Positions 27,169 through 35,713 of a stretch of 64,000 nucleotides of DNA are shown here, piece after piece. The notes below the pieces were generated by a model, which saw nothing but the letters and a program-made list of their open reading frames with translations, ran no database searches and was not told the origin of the DNA. Position 1 is the stretch's first letter. Each line of letters opens with the position of its first letter. Position numbers and translations under genes: made by a program. This DNA is from JANWZL01 sp041640815 (GTDB lineage: Bacteria; Pseudomonadota; Gammaproteobacteria; Burkholderiales; Thiobacillaceae). Where the stretch lies: the NCBI GenBank assembly GCA_041640815.1, contig JBEPZO010000003.1:1-64000 (forward strand), written 5' to 3'.

Positions 27169-28884
27169 ATGCTGAATCTCGTCACCCGCCCTTGCCCGGC
27201 TCACGTGTTCGAGCAGCTGCGCCGCGGCGGCCTGCCGCCCTTGCTGGCGCGGCTATACGCCAGCCGGGGGGTGAAACGCCAGGAGGACTTGAAGAGTCGG
27301 TTGACGGAATTGCTCCCCTACACCGGCTTACTCAATTGCGAGGCAGCTGGCGCGCGGCTGGCCGATGCCATCCAGCGTGCGCAGCGTCTCTTGGTGGTGG
27401 CGGACTACGACGCCGATGGCGCCACCGCCTGCGCCGTGGCCGTGCAGGGACTTACGGCCATGGGGGCAGAGGTGGATTACCTGGTGCCCAACCGCTTCGA
27501 GTACGGTTACGGGCTCACCCCCGAGATCGTCGCGCTCGCCGCCGAGCGACGGCCGGACGTCATCATCACTGTCGACAACGGCATTGCCTCTCACACCGGT
27601 GTGGAGTCAGCCCGCCAGCTGGGCATCGAGGTGCTCGTCACCGATCACCACCTGCCGGCACAAGGCGGTGAACTGCCGCAGGCACTCATCGTCAACCCCA
27701 ACCAGCCCGGCTGCCCCTTCCCCAGCAAAAGCCTGGCTGGGGTGGGGGTGATGTTCTACGTGTTGGTTGCGGTGCGGGCCGAACTGCGCCGGCGCGGCTG
27801 GTTCATGGGGGGACGCGCCGAGCCCAATCTCGCCGAACTGCTCGACCTGGTGGCTCTGGGCACGGTAGCCGACGTGGTGCCGCTGGATGCCAACAACCGT
27901 CTGCTGGTGCAGCATGGCCTCAAGCGCATGCGCGCCGGCCAGGCTCGGCCGGGCATCGAGGCCTTGTTCCGGGCAGCGGGGCGCGAGTCGGCGCGCGCCA
28001 GCGTCTACGACCTCGGTTTCGTCCTGGGGCCCAGGCTGAATGCGGCAGGGCGGCTGGCCGACATGAGTGTGGGTATCAATTGTCTGCTGGCGCGTGATCT
28101 TTCCGAGGCGATGCCGCTGGCGCGCGAACTCGACCGCTTGAATCGGGAGCGCCGCCAGATCGAGGCCGACATGCAGGAGCAGGCCCTGGCACTGCTGGAG
28201 ACGAAGGACGTGGACGACGGCTGGAGCCTGACCCTGTACGATCCCAGCTGGCATCAAGGCGTTGTGGGCCTGCTGGCCGCGCGCCTGAAAGAGCGCCATC
28301 ACCGCCCAACCATTGTATTCGCTGATGGCGGCGACGGGCTGCTCAAAGGGTCGGGCCGGTCCATCCCGGCGCTGCACCTGCGCGATGCCCTCGACCGGGT
28401 GGACAAGCGGCACGCCGGCCTCATGCTCAAATTCGGCGGGCACGCCGGCGCTGCGGGTCTGATCCTGCGCCAGGAGGACCTGCCCGTGTTCGCCGCCGCC
28501 TTCGAAGCCGTCGCACGCGAGCTGCTCACCCCCGCGGATCTGAAGCGGGTGATCGAGACCGACGGCCCGCTGCGCCCCGAGGAATGCCAGCTCGATCAGG
28601 CCCTGTTGCTGCGCGACGCGGTCTGGGGTCAGGGCTTTCCGCCGCCGCTCTTCCACGGCGAGTTCCGCGTCGATAGCCAACGCCTGGTCGCGGACAAGCA
28701 CCTGCGCTTGCGGCTCTCAGGTGGGGGGCTCAGCGCCGAGGCCATGCTGTTCAACCATGACGCCCCCCTGCCGCAAGGCATCCAAGCGACCTACCGGCTG
28801 GAGGTGAACGAGTGGAACGGCAAGATGAGCCCGCAATTGACCCTTGAACAGTGGTGCCCGCTAGACGAAGATGGCCGGCCGTGA
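27169..28884 (+). CDS. recJ: Single-stranded-DNA-specific exonuclease RecJ
   Basis: 571 residues. DHH-family motifs in order: DYDADGATA, VDNGIASHTG, VTDHHLP and the later GRLADMS region; the DHHA1 domain shows GGHAGAAG. The C-terminal OB-like domain is complete. It is a 5'-3' single-strand exonuclease for recombination and mismatch repair. The 109-base gap to the divergent HTH-ferredoxin gene contains repeated CCCAT runs of no clear meaning. Confidence 0.95.
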   Translation: MLNLVTRPCPAHVFEQLRRGGLPPLLARLYASRGVKRQEDLKSRLTELLPYTGLLNCEAAGARLADAIQRAQRLLVVADYDADGATACAVAVQGLTAMGAEVDYLVPNRFEYGYGLTPEIVALAAERRPDVIITVDNGIASHTGVESARQLGIEVLVTDHHLPAQGGELPQALIVNPNQPGCPFPSKSLAGVGVMFYVLVAVRAELRRRGWFMGGRAEPNLAELLDLVALGTVADVVPLDANNRLLVQHGLKRMRAGQARPGIEALFRAAGRESARASVYDLGFVLGPRLNAAGRLADMSVGINCLLARDLSEAMPLARELDRLNRERRQIEADMQEQALALLETKDVDDGWSLTLYDPSWHQGVVGLLAARLKERHHRPTIVFADGGDGLLKGSGRSIPALHLRDALDRVDKRHAGLMLKFGGHAGAAGLILRQEDLPVFAAAFEAVARELLTPADLKRVIETDGPLRPEECQLDQALLLRDAVWGQGFPPPLFHGEFRVDSQRLVADKHLRLRLSGGGLSAEAMLFNHDAPLPQGIQATYRLEVNEWNGKMSPQLTLEQWCPLDEDGRP

Positions 28885-28974
28885 AGCTCGCGATCTAGCC
28901 CCGCCACCTCGCCCGGCGTCGGCCTGCCGCCACGGCGACACCCAAGACCATTGCCCATGACCGGGGTGACGCAT

Positions 28975-30225
28975 ATGCAAGCGTGGCTTAGCGCGGAATT
29001 GGAACCCCTGGCGCTGTTTCTCACCAGCATGGGGCTGGGGCTGTTGATCGGTCTGGAGCGCGAACGCTCGCCGGCAGCCAAGGCGGGGTTACGCACCTTC
29101 ACCCTGGTGGCCTTGGCCGGCACGCTGGGCGCCATGCTCGCGGAACAGACCGGCGCGCCCTGGATCCTGGGCGCCGGGCTGATCATCCTGGGCGGCATGA
29201 TGGTGGCGGCCTATTTCCGGGTGCCGCAGGAGGCAGACCCGGGCACCACCACGGTCGCCGCCATCGTCGTCTGCTATGGCTTAGGCGCCTTGGTCTGGTA
29301 CCGGCATACCCAACTGGCCGTCGCCCTGGCGGTCACCACCACGGTGCTGCTCTATTTCAAGGCCGAGCTGCGCGGCGTCACCCAGCACCTCACCCGGCAG
29401 GACCTGGTGTCCTTCCTGCAGTTCGCCGTGCTCTCCCTGGTCATCCTGCCCGTATTGCCGGATCAAGGCTATGGCCCCTACGCGGCGCTGAATCCCTATC
29501 AGATCTGGTGGATGGTGGTGCTGATCTCGGGCCTGTCGCTCGCTGGCTATGCCGCCCTGCGCCTGGCAGGCGAGCGACAGGGGGCGCTGCTCACCGGCCT
29601 GTTCGGCGGTGTGGCCTCCAGCACCGCCACCACCCTCACCTTTGCCCGACACGCGCGCCGCCGGCCAGAGCTCATGAGCGTGGCCGCCTTGGTGATCCTC
29701 ACCGCCAACTGGGTCGTGCTGGTGCGCTTGAGCCTCCTGGTTGGGCTGGTCGCACCCGCCTTGCTGCCTCAGGCCGTGCGCATGCTCGGGCTCGCCGCCC
29801 TCGTCGGTGTGCCGCTACTCTATTGGCGCTGGCGACACTTGCAGCGTCAGGAACTGCCCGAACTGACCTTGAGCAACCCGACCGAGATCCGCGCCGCCCT
29901 GGGCTTTGGCGCCCTCTATGCCGGCGTGCTGTTCGCCGCCGCATGGCTGTCGGACTGGGCCGGTAGCCGTGGCGTCTATGCCGTGGCGCTCGCCTCGGGC
30001 CTGACCGACGTCGATGCCATCACCCTGTCCAGCCTGCGCCTGTTCGGCCTCACCACCTTGAGCGGTGAGGAGGCCTTGACCAGCATCCTGCTCGCCTTGC
30101 TGGCCAACATCGCCTTCAAGGCGGGGCTGACCGTGGTCATCGGCGGCGGCCGGCTGGCGCTGCGCACCTTGCCGGGATTCACCGCCGTGGCCTTGGGCGC
30201 ATGCGTCGGTTGGTGGTCGCTGTGA
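28975..30225 (+). CDS. MgtC/SapB-DUF4010 multi-pass membrane protein
   Basis: 416 residues. The N-terminal MgtC/SapB region (GLGLLIGLERER, GLRTFTLVALAGTLGAML) is followed by a long hydrophobic DUF4010 part of about ten membrane segments with conserved GGVASSTATTLTFA and SGLTDVDAITLSS. Function of this fusion family is not known; transport or a role in magnesium or acid stress is often guessed from MgtC. ATG 28975 was preferred because GGGGTGA lies 6 bases upstream; an ATG at 28957 is also possible. The next gene starts inside its last 25 bases. Confidence 0.8.
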   Translation: MQAWLSAELEPLALFLTSMGLGLLIGLERERSPAAKAGLRTFTLVALAGTLGAMLAEQTGAPWILGAGLIILGGMMVAAYFRVPQEADPGTTTVAAIVVCYGLGALVWYRHTQLAVALAVTTTVLLYFKAELRGVTQHLTRQDLVSFLQFAVLSLVILPVLPDQGYGPYAALNPYQIWWMVVLISGLSLAGYAALRLAGERQGALLTGLFGGVASSTATTLTFARHARRRPELMSVAALVILTANWVVLVRLSLLVGLVAPALLPQAVRMLGLAALVGVPLLYWRWRHLQRQELPELTLSNPTEIRAALGFGALYAGVLFAAAWLSDWAGSRGVYAVALASGLTDVDAITLSSLRLFGLTTLSGEEALTSILLALLANIAFKAGLTVVIGGGRLALRTLPGFTAVALGACVGWWSL

Positions 30226-30788
30226 ACAAGGTCCCCACCCATGCCATCGGCTTCGACGACGCCCCCTTCCAGCGCCGCCACCGCGGTGACGTGCTGGTGG
30301 TGGGCGCTGTGCATGCCGGCGCGCGGCTGGACGGCGTGGTCGTCACGCGGGTGCGGCGCGACGGGGTGAACGCCACCGAGCGCCTGATCGCCAGCGTACT
30401 GGGCAGCCGCTTCTACCCACAACTACAACTCGTCTGGCTCCAAGGCATTGCGCTCGCCGGTTTCAACGTCGTGGACATCCACCGGCTGAACGCCGCCACC
30501 GGCCTGCCCGTGCTGGTCGCCGCGCGCCGGCGGCCAGATCTGGAGGCGATCCGTCGCGCCCTGCTGGAAAACGTGCCCGGCGGCCGGCACAAGTGGCGGC
30601 TCATCGAAGCGGCCGGCCCCATGGAGCCCTTGGGCGGTATCTGGATCCAACGCGCGGGGATGGGGGCAGAGACTGCCGCCGCTGCGGTGGCCTTTTGGCA
30701 GCTCCATGGCAAGCTGCCGGAACCGCTGCGCACCGCCCATCTCATCGCCGCTGGCGTGACCGGCAGCCAAAGCCGCCAGCGCGCCTAG
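30201..30788 (+). CDS. DUF99 family protein (endonuclease V-like fold)
   Basis: 195 residues matching the DUF99 family: an early GFDDAPF, then DVLVVGAVHAGARLDGVVV, DGVNATERLIASVL, LQGIALAGFNVVDI and GLPVLVAARRRPDLEAIRRAL. The family is found mainly in archaea and resembles endonuclease V in fold; its biochemical role is unknown. The ATG at 30201 overlaps the preceding membrane-protein gene by 25 bases; a GTG at 30222 is an alternative. It sits beside a decayed rtcA, another RNA-related, archaea-shared gene, which hints at an RNA-processing or repair neighbourhood. Confidence 0.75.
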   Translation: MRRLVVAVNKVPTHAIGFDDAPFQRRHRGDVLVVGAVHAGARLDGVVVTRVRRDGVNATERLIASVLGSRFYPQLQLVWLQGIALAGFNVVDIHRLNAATGLPVLVAARRRPDLEAIRRALLENVPGGRHKWRLIEAAGPMEPLGGIWIQRAGMGAETAAAAVAFWQLHGKLPEPLRTAHLIAAGVTGSQSRQRA

Positions 30789-30874
30789 GGAGGGTAACTC
30801 CCCCAGGGGATCCCCAACGAAGCCCCGCTAGCGGCCGGGCTGCACGTCGATAGAGGAGGCGCCGTTTTCGCGGC

Positions 30875-31150
30875 TCACGCAAAACGCACGGGCAGAAACT
30901 GCTCGATCAGCCACATGGCGGTCTCGGCATGCAGGCTCACCTCGCGCACGCTGAAGCGGCTGTTACCCTTGGCCAAGGCGGCGTAGACCAGGAGCTGGTC
31001 GGCGGCGTGCAGGTCGACCCCGGCAGCGTTTTGCAGATCGGCGCGTAGCGTCCCTCCCGCCTGCTCCCCCAAGGCTTCGGCGCTGACGCCGCGCTCGGCC
31101 ACCACCGCCGCGCCCAGGCGGCCGTGCCCAACGCCAACAGACGGGCCAGC
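30875..31150 (-). pseudogene. rtcA: RNA 3'-terminal phosphate cyclase (rtcA) C-terminal remnant
   Basis: The minus-strand frame ending at 30875 reads VVAERGVSAEALGEQAGG, then VDLHAADQLLVYAALAKG and FSVREVSLHAETAMWLIEQ before FLPVRFA. This is the C-terminal quarter of RtcA (family: VDEHLADQLL-PLALA ... F--EVS-H--T---VIE-FLPVRF). Upstream of about 31150 the frame loses similarity, and no N-terminal ATP- or RNA-binding part is found before the SDR gene. So this is a truncated, non-functional copy about 80-95 codons long. Confidence 0.7.
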
Positions 31151-31290
31151 TGCGGCGTGACGCGGCTTCAAACAGACGCTGCGCCTGCGGGCGTAGCGTC
31201 CCCTGCCTTCCCTCTAGCCAGCCCGATCGGACGATGCACGCACGCATCCGGTCTAACATGAATGCGGATAGACCTACGGGAGGGCCAAAC

Positions 31291-31986
31291 ATGGAGAGTA
31301 TTCTCGTCACCGGTGCCAATCGGGGTCTGGGGCTCGAATGGTGCCGTCATTATGCCGCACGCGGCTGGCGCGTCTATGCCACCTGCCGCCACCCGGCGGA
31401 TGCCGACGCTCTGCAGGCGCTCGCCCAGGCGCATCGCCACCTGAGCGTGCACCGGCTCGACGTCACCGACGCCGACAACATCTATGCCCTGCGCGCCGAG
31501 CTGGGGGAGGAACCCATCGACGTTCTGGTGAACAACGCCGGCGTTTATTTGGAGAAATACGCCCCCGATCCGGCCATCCGCTACGAGGAGTGGCTGAAGA
31601 CCCTGGCGGTCAACACCCTGGGGGCCGTGCGGGTGAGCGAGGCCCTGGCGCACAACGTCTCCCGCAGCCAGCGCCGCTTGATCGTGGCCATCAGTAGCCA
31701 CATGGGCTCGATTGCCGACATCTCCACCCCAGGCAGCTATTATTACCGCTCCAGCAAGGCGGCGCTCAACGCCGCGATGAAGGGCCTGGCGCTTGCCTAC
31801 CGGCCGCTAGACATCGGCGTGCTGATCCTGCATCCCGGTTGGGTCAAGACCCGCATGGGCGGCTGGCAGGAGGCACCGTTGACGCCCGAGCAAAGCGTGG
31901 CCGGCATGAGCCGCTTGATCGATGGCTACACGCCGGAGATGAGCGGTCGCTTCTTCCGCTACGACGGGCGCGAGCTGCCGTGGTAA
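31291..31986 (+). CDS. Short-chain dehydrogenase/reductase
   Basis: 231 residues. NAD(P)-binding TGANRGLG is near residue 7, followed by NNAGVYLE and the catalytic Ser...YxxxK in SYYYRSSKAALN, then HPGWVKTRMGG. This is a classical SDR of the carbonyl-reductase-like group; the substrate cannot be read from sequence. GGGAGGG sits 6 bases before ATG 31291. Its last 28 bases overlap the convergent RNase Z-like gene. It follows the rtcA remnant in a region with several decayed genes. Confidence 0.88.
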   Translation: MESILVTGANRGLGLEWCRHYAARGWRVYATCRHPADADALQALAQAHRHLSVHRLDVTDADNIYALRAELGEEPIDVLVNNAGVYLEKYAPDPAIRYEEWLKTLAVNTLGAVRVSEALAHNVSRSQRRLIVAISSHMGSIADISTPGSYYYRSSKAALNAAMKGLALAYRPLDIGVLILHPGWVKTRMGGWQEAPLTPEQSVAGMSRLIDGYTPEMSGRFFRYDGRELPW

Positions 31987-32966
31987 TTGCCTCGCCACGC
32001 CGCCTGGAGCTCAACTCGCAGTGCGTGCTCCTGGCCACGATAGATGGGCGAGAAGTGGAAGGGGACGACGTTTCTCGCCCCCGCCTCCCGCGCCAGCCGG
32101 CCGGCCTGGGCGGCGGTGAGGTGTTTTTTCTGCCGCGCGCGCTCGGCCAGCTCGTCCAGAAAGACGCATTCGATGAACAGCCAGTCGGCATCGCGCGCCA
32201 GTTCCACGATACGCTGGGCGTTCTCGGCGTGATAGACGACATCGGTGACGTAGGCGATCTTCACCCCGGGGGTGATCTGCACGCAGTGCATCAGCGCGCC
32301 GAGGGGGCGCTCGCCGGCGGGGGTGGCGATCGGTGTGTCGGCGGACGCCCGCGCCAGCACCGCCGCCTTCAAGCCCTTGAGCCAAGGCCCCACGGGCAAG
32401 CCCAGTTCGGCCAGGCGGTTTTTCCAGATGTTGACGTGCCGCTCTTCTTCCAGGGCAAAGCCCAGGCAGGGCGTGCCGTGGTCGAGAAAGGCTGCGCGCA
32501 CGCGAAACCCCGACTCCTCCCATACCACACCCCCTTCGATGCGCAGTTTCGCCTCGGCCTCGCGGCGAAAGCCCGTCTGCACCCGGAAGCGGGCCTGGCT
32601 GGCGGACCCGTCTGGATGGAGCTCCAGCACCGTCAGGGTGAAGTCGTTCGCGTAACGCTGCACGAGGTTCCAGGTATAGGCGGCGAGCTTGGCCTCGACC
32701 TGCTTAACAAAGCCAGGCGGGCCATACAGGCGTACCCCCCGGTCGCGACCCAGACAGATGCGCAGGAACCAGTCGAAGCCCATGAAGTGGTCCATGTGGC
32801 AGTGACTGACGAAGATGTCGCTCACGCGCAGGATCTTGCGCGGCGGCAGGGCGTTGAGGTTGCCGAGGTCGAACAAGAGCGCCCGCGCCTCGAACATCAT
32901 GTCGACGAACAGGGCTGGGTCGCCGAAGGGATCGTTGACCAGCTCGGGCAAGAAGGCGGGGCGCAT
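31959..32966 (-). CDS. RNase Z-like metallo-beta-lactamase hydrolase
   Basis: 335 residues. Metal-binding SHCHMDHFMGF (HxHxDH), a middle His in FLDHGTP, Asp in VTDVVYHAEN and a late His in PFHFSPIYRG are those of the RNase Z/ElaC group (COG1234). The central region (about 150-220) is long and not the canonical exosite arm, so tRNA 3'-end processing is not assured. The start at 32966 shares its base with the stop of the Nudix gene (TGATG), giving translational coupling. Its 3' end overlaps the SDR gene by 28 bases in convergent orientation. Confidence 0.82.
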   Translation of the reverse strand: MRPAFLPELVNDPFGDPALFVDMMFEARALLFDLGNLNALPPRKILRVSDIFVSHCHMDHFMGFDWFLRICLGRDRGVRLYGPPGFVKQVEAKLAAYTWNLVQRYANDFTLTVLELHPDGSASQARFRVQTGFRREAEAKLRIEGGVVWEESGFRVRAAFLDHGTPCLGFALEEERHVNIWKNRLAELGLPVGPWLKGLKAAVLARASADTPIATPAGERPLGALMHCVQITPGVKIAYVTDVVYHAENAQRIVELARDADWLFIECVFLDELAERARQKKHLTAAQAGRLAREAGARNVVPFHFSPIYRGQEHALRVELQAAWRGNYHGSSRPS

Positions 32967-33400
32967 CAATGCCTGCCGTGGAGGATGCCGACCGCCCAGG
33001 CGAGGACCGGCTTGAGGCGCGGCGGCAGCAGCCGCGCTGCCTCGTTGACGTTGACCCATCGCCACTCGTGGTGCTCAGGCCGGCCGAGCGCTGGGGAGAC
33101 GGGTAGCCGGATGCTCACCTGATCCGTTGTGGCCAGGTAGTAGCGGGCGATCTTGTGACGCGCGCCATAGGGGCCGACGTCGATCGAGACCTCGCCCCAA
33201 GGAAAGTGGAGATCGGTCAGCCCCGCCTCCTCCGCCGTCTCGCGTAGCGCCGCGGCAAACGGTGTTTCGCCCGGCTCGAGCTGGCCCTTGGGGAAGTCCC
33301 AGTTGCGCCAGGCGCGCAGCAGGAGCAGGCGCCAGCCGCTGCCGACCCGGCGGACGACCACACAGCCAGCGGAGGTGGGCAGGGAAGCGTCTGTCGGCAT
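32966..33400 (-). CDS. Nudix hydrolase (diadenosine polyphosphate hydrolase-like)
   Basis: 144 residues. The Nudix box G-x5-E-x7-RE-x2-EE-x-G is seen as GQLEPGE ... RETAEEAGL. The preceding WRNWDFPKG and the C-terminal WRWVNVNEAARLL resemble human-type Ap4A hydrolases. It likely hydrolyses a nucleoside diphosphate-linked compound such as Ap4A. ATG 33400 was chosen since the fold begins there; the frame stays open upstream across the divergent methyltransferase. Its stop overlaps the RNase Z-like start. Confidence 0.85.
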   Translation of the reverse strand: MPTDASLPTSAGCVVVRRVGSGWRLLLLRAWRNWDFPKGQLEPGETPFAAALRETAEEAGLTDLHFPWGEVSIDVGPYGARHKIARYYLATTDQVSIRLPVSPALGRPEHHEWRWVNVNEAARLLPPRLKPVLAWAVGILHGRH

Positions 33401-33419
33401 GTCGGTTATCATAGCGGTC

Positions 33420-34010
33420 ATGGACGCGGAAAAATCACGCGCGTGGGACGAGAAATACCACACCGGTACGCCCGGCTGGGACCGTGGCAGCGTCAGTCCC
33501 GCCCTGCTGCACTGGCTGAGCGCAGGTATGCTCACGCCCTGCCGCATCCTCATTCCCGGTTGTGGTCATGGCCACGAGGTGGTGGAGCTTGCCCGGCGCG
33601 GCTTTGCCGTCTGCGCCGTCGACATCGCCCCGACGCCGCTGGCGCGCCTCGATCGCAGGCTCGGCGAGGAAGGGCTCGAAGCGCAGCTGATTCAGGCCGA
33701 TGTGCTACATTGGCAGAGCGCAGCCCCTTTCGACGCCATCTACGAGCAGACCTGTCTGTGTGCCCTACCGCCGCAGGAGTGGCCCGCCTACGAGGCCCAG
33801 TTGCATGGGTGGTTGCGGCCCGGCGGCCGGCTCTTTGCCCTGTTCATGCAGACAGGTCGGCCGGGTGGGCCGCCCTGGCATTGCGAGTTGGGTGAGATGC
33901 GCGCCCTGTTCCCAGCCGAGCGTTGGCATTGGGTGGAGCCGCCGCAGCGCGAGATCCCCCACCCCAACGGGCTGTTCGAGTACGCAGCGGTCCTCGAGCG
34001 GCACCGGTGA
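33420..34010 (+). CDS. TPMT-family SAM-dependent methyltransferase
   Basis: 196 residues. The SAM motif IPGCGHGHEV, the N-terminal WDEKYHTGTPGWDRG, and IYEQTCLCALPPQEW with the GRLFALFMQTGRPGGPPW segment match thiopurine/thiol S-methyltransferases. Related bacterial enzymes methylate sulfide, thiols, selenium or tellurium compounds, so a thiol substrate would suit this organism (inference). ATG 33420 (MDAEKSRAWDEKY) was preferred; an ATG at 33399 would overlap the divergent Nudix start. Confidence 0.82.
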   Translation: MDAEKSRAWDEKYHTGTPGWDRGSVSPALLHWLSAGMLTPCRILIPGCGHGHEVVELARRGFAVCAVDIAPTPLARLDRRLGEEGLEAQLIQADVLHWQSAAPFDAIYEQTCLCALPPQEWPAYEAQLHGWLRPGGRLFALFMQTGRPGGPPWHCELGEMRALFPAERWHWVEPPQREIPHPNGLFEYAAVLERHR

Positions 34011-34078
34011 GGCGGGATGGTTGAGGCTGGTGAGGCCACGGCTCGACCGCTTCGACCCCCCCGTAGCGCTACGCCCAC

Positions 34079-34576
34079 CTATTGGGCCAGGTCGAGGTCC
34101 ATCTGGATGGCCTCCAGCCCCTTGCGCGCGCAGGCCTCGTCCTGGGCGCCACTCGGTGCGCCCGACACGCCGATGGCGCCGATGATATTGCCCGCGGCCT
34201 CGATCGGCAGCCCGCCGGCGGAAAACACCAGGCCGTCCACCTTGCCGACGGAGAAGGGCTTGGTGAAGCGGTCCTCCAGCTCGGACAGGGGGGCATTGAA
34301 GTTCACCGCGGTGTAGGCCTTCTGCCGGCTCACTTCCAAGGTGACGGGCGGGGCGAGGGTGTCACGCAGCACCGCCATCGGCAGTCCGCCGCGATCCACC
34401 ACGGTCACGCCGACCTGGATGCCTTCCTTGCGGCAGGCCATGACGGCGGCATGCGCCACCTTTTCGGCAGCCTCCATGGTCAGGCGCGGGATGCGCACGA
34501 TGACGGAGGTATCGGCCAGGGCTGGCACGGCAACGGTGACGAGCAGGCTGGCGGCAAGGAACTTGTCTAGCGGCAT
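34079..34576 (-). CDS. Secreted GlcG/HbpS-family protein
   Basis: 165 residues with a signal peptide (about 1-21, ending PALA). The GlcG/HbpS fold shows LTMEAAEKVAHAAVMACRKE, VTVVDRGGLPMAVLR, a KAYTAVNF segment and the glycine-rich GGLPIEAAGNIIGAIGVSG. Members bind haem or cobalamin-like ligands or have unknown roles; exported ones may handle haem in the periplasm. A strong GGAGGA precedes the ATG. The start lies at the very 3' end of a frameshifted desaturase gene, so the original operon promoter may be lost. Confidence 0.85.
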   Translation of the reverse strand: MPLDKFLAASLLVTVAVPALADTSVIVRIPRLTMEAAEKVAHAAVMACRKEGIQVGVTVVDRGGLPMAVLRDTLAPPVTLEVSRQKAYTAVNFNAPLSELEDRFTKPFSVGKVDGLVFSAGGLPIEAAGNIIGAIGVSGAPSGAQDEACARKGLEAIQMDLDLAQ

Positions 34577-35047
34577 GGTCTTCCTCCTTCTTCAGGCAAC
34601 AGTTGGTGTTCGGGGATGGGCCCCCTGAATTGGGCGAACAAGGCGCTGAACCAGCTCCCCTGATAGCCGGCAGCGCTTTGCCGATGGTATGCCGGCAACT
34701 GCCATTAGGCTAGGCCCGGCCGCGCGTGATGGGCGCCGTGCAGGTTGAGATTCAGGATCAGGCGCGCCCCAGGTCGGCAGGGCCAGATTGCGAGCATATT
34801 TGGTGTCCCCAAGCGGCGTGCCGTAATGGAAGGCGTTGTCCACGACGCTGATGAGGAAGGCCCGCCCCAGCATACAGGCCTGCTCGCCATAAAGGGTGAA
34901 GGCAAGCCCATAGAGCAGGACGACAAGCCAACCATCTTGGCGCACGGCGCGCAACGTTGCCGGCAACAACAGTTTGTCGGTGAGGGCCTGCACCACGTTG
35001 TGCTCGCTCGCAAGGCGACGTGCAAGCCACTTTCGATCAATTTGTCA
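34567..35047 (-). pseudogene. Fatty-acid desaturase, 5'-truncated and frameshifted
   Basis: Three frames together give a desaturase C-terminal half. From about 35047 one frame reads DRKWLARRLASEHNVVQAL and then VDNAFHYGTPLGDTKYARNL. A second frame supplies the last His box NLNLHGAHHARPGLA near 34735-34760. A third reads LPAYHRQSAAGYQGSWF and GPIPEHQLLPEEGGRP down to a TAG at 34567-34569, inside the start region of the HbpS-like gene. At least two frameshifts and an in-frame TGA at the 5' end make it non-functional. The N-terminal membrane segments and first His boxes are missing. Confidence 0.75.
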
Positions 35048-35139
35048 TGTCATCGGAGCAGTCGTGCAGCTCTCTTTGTTGCTCCCTGTGAGGTGATATT
35101 GTATGCTGCTCTTGCGGATGGCCAACCCGCACACAGACT

Positions 35140-35160
35140 TTTGAGGAGAATTTGAGGAGA
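35140..35160 (+). promoter_or_regulatory. Tandem Shine-Dalgarno duplication before soxX
   Basis: TTTGAGGAGA occurs twice in a row (35140-35149 and 35151-35160). The second copy is correctly spaced (GAGGAG ends 6 bases before ATG 35166). The first would be too far to act directly. A weak sigma-70-like pair (TTGCTC, 17 bases, TATGCT) lies upstream at about 35079-35107. Confidence 0.5.
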
Positions 35161-35165
35161 CAACT

Positions 35166-35699
35166 ATGCGTAAATACTTGCTTGCTGTGGCCACTGGCCT
35201 AATGGCCAGCGCGCAGTGCCAAGCCGCTGAGCCGGTACCGTCAAATATTCTGTATGACGCGACTAGAACAAATAAAACCATCTGGCCACTTCCGGTGAAA
35301 AACAGCGGCGAACTCATATACAACGAGCATCGTCAGGATTTATCTAGATGGCCTAGCCTGAGCTACGAGGATAAGCGGCCTACACGCAGACCAGAGAAAG
35401 TCGATCTGCAAGGCCCGCATAACGGCAATGCTGAAAATGGCAAGAAAATCGCCATGAATACTCAGCGCGGTAACTGCTGGGCTTGTCACATTTTGCCAGG
35501 TGATACACAAGGTGGAACTGGCGGGCCACCGCTGTTGAATGTCGGTGCCTGGGGTTACAGCGACGCGTATTTGTATCAGCAGATATATGACCGACGCGTG
35601 GCAAATCCCGACACTGTCATGCCGCCTTATGGAACGAATGGCGTTTTGAGCGACCAGGATATTCGTGATATCGTTGCCTATCTGCAATCATTGAAATAA
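35166..35699 (+). CDS. soxX: Sulfur oxidation c-type cytochrome SoxX
   Basis: 177 residues with a signal peptide (about 1-20, ending CQA). One haem site CWACH is at 104-108, with the axial Met152 in TVMPPYGT and the SoxX-typical LSDQDIRDIVAYLQSL end. It pairs with SoxA in the periplasm to join thiosulfate to the SoxY carrier. soxA follows after 14 bases. soxYZ, soxB and soxCD are not in the window. Composition is visibly more AT-rich than the surrounding chromosome, like soxA. Confidence 0.93.
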   Translation: MRKYLLAVATGLMASAQCQAAEPVPSNILYDATRTNKTIWPLPVKNSGELIYNEHRQDLSRWPSLSYEDKRPTRRPEKVDLQGPHNGNAENGKKIAMNTQRGNCWACHILPGDTQGGTGGPPLLNVGAWGYSDAYLYQQIYDRRVANPDTVMPPYGTNGVLSDQDIRDIVAYLQSLK

Positions 35700-35713
35700 G
35701 TATGGAGCGAGAC

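Noticed and set aside
27119..27170. Repeated CCCAT/CATCCCC runs before recJ
   Set aside because: Low-complexity DNA without regular period or pairing; no function can be argued.
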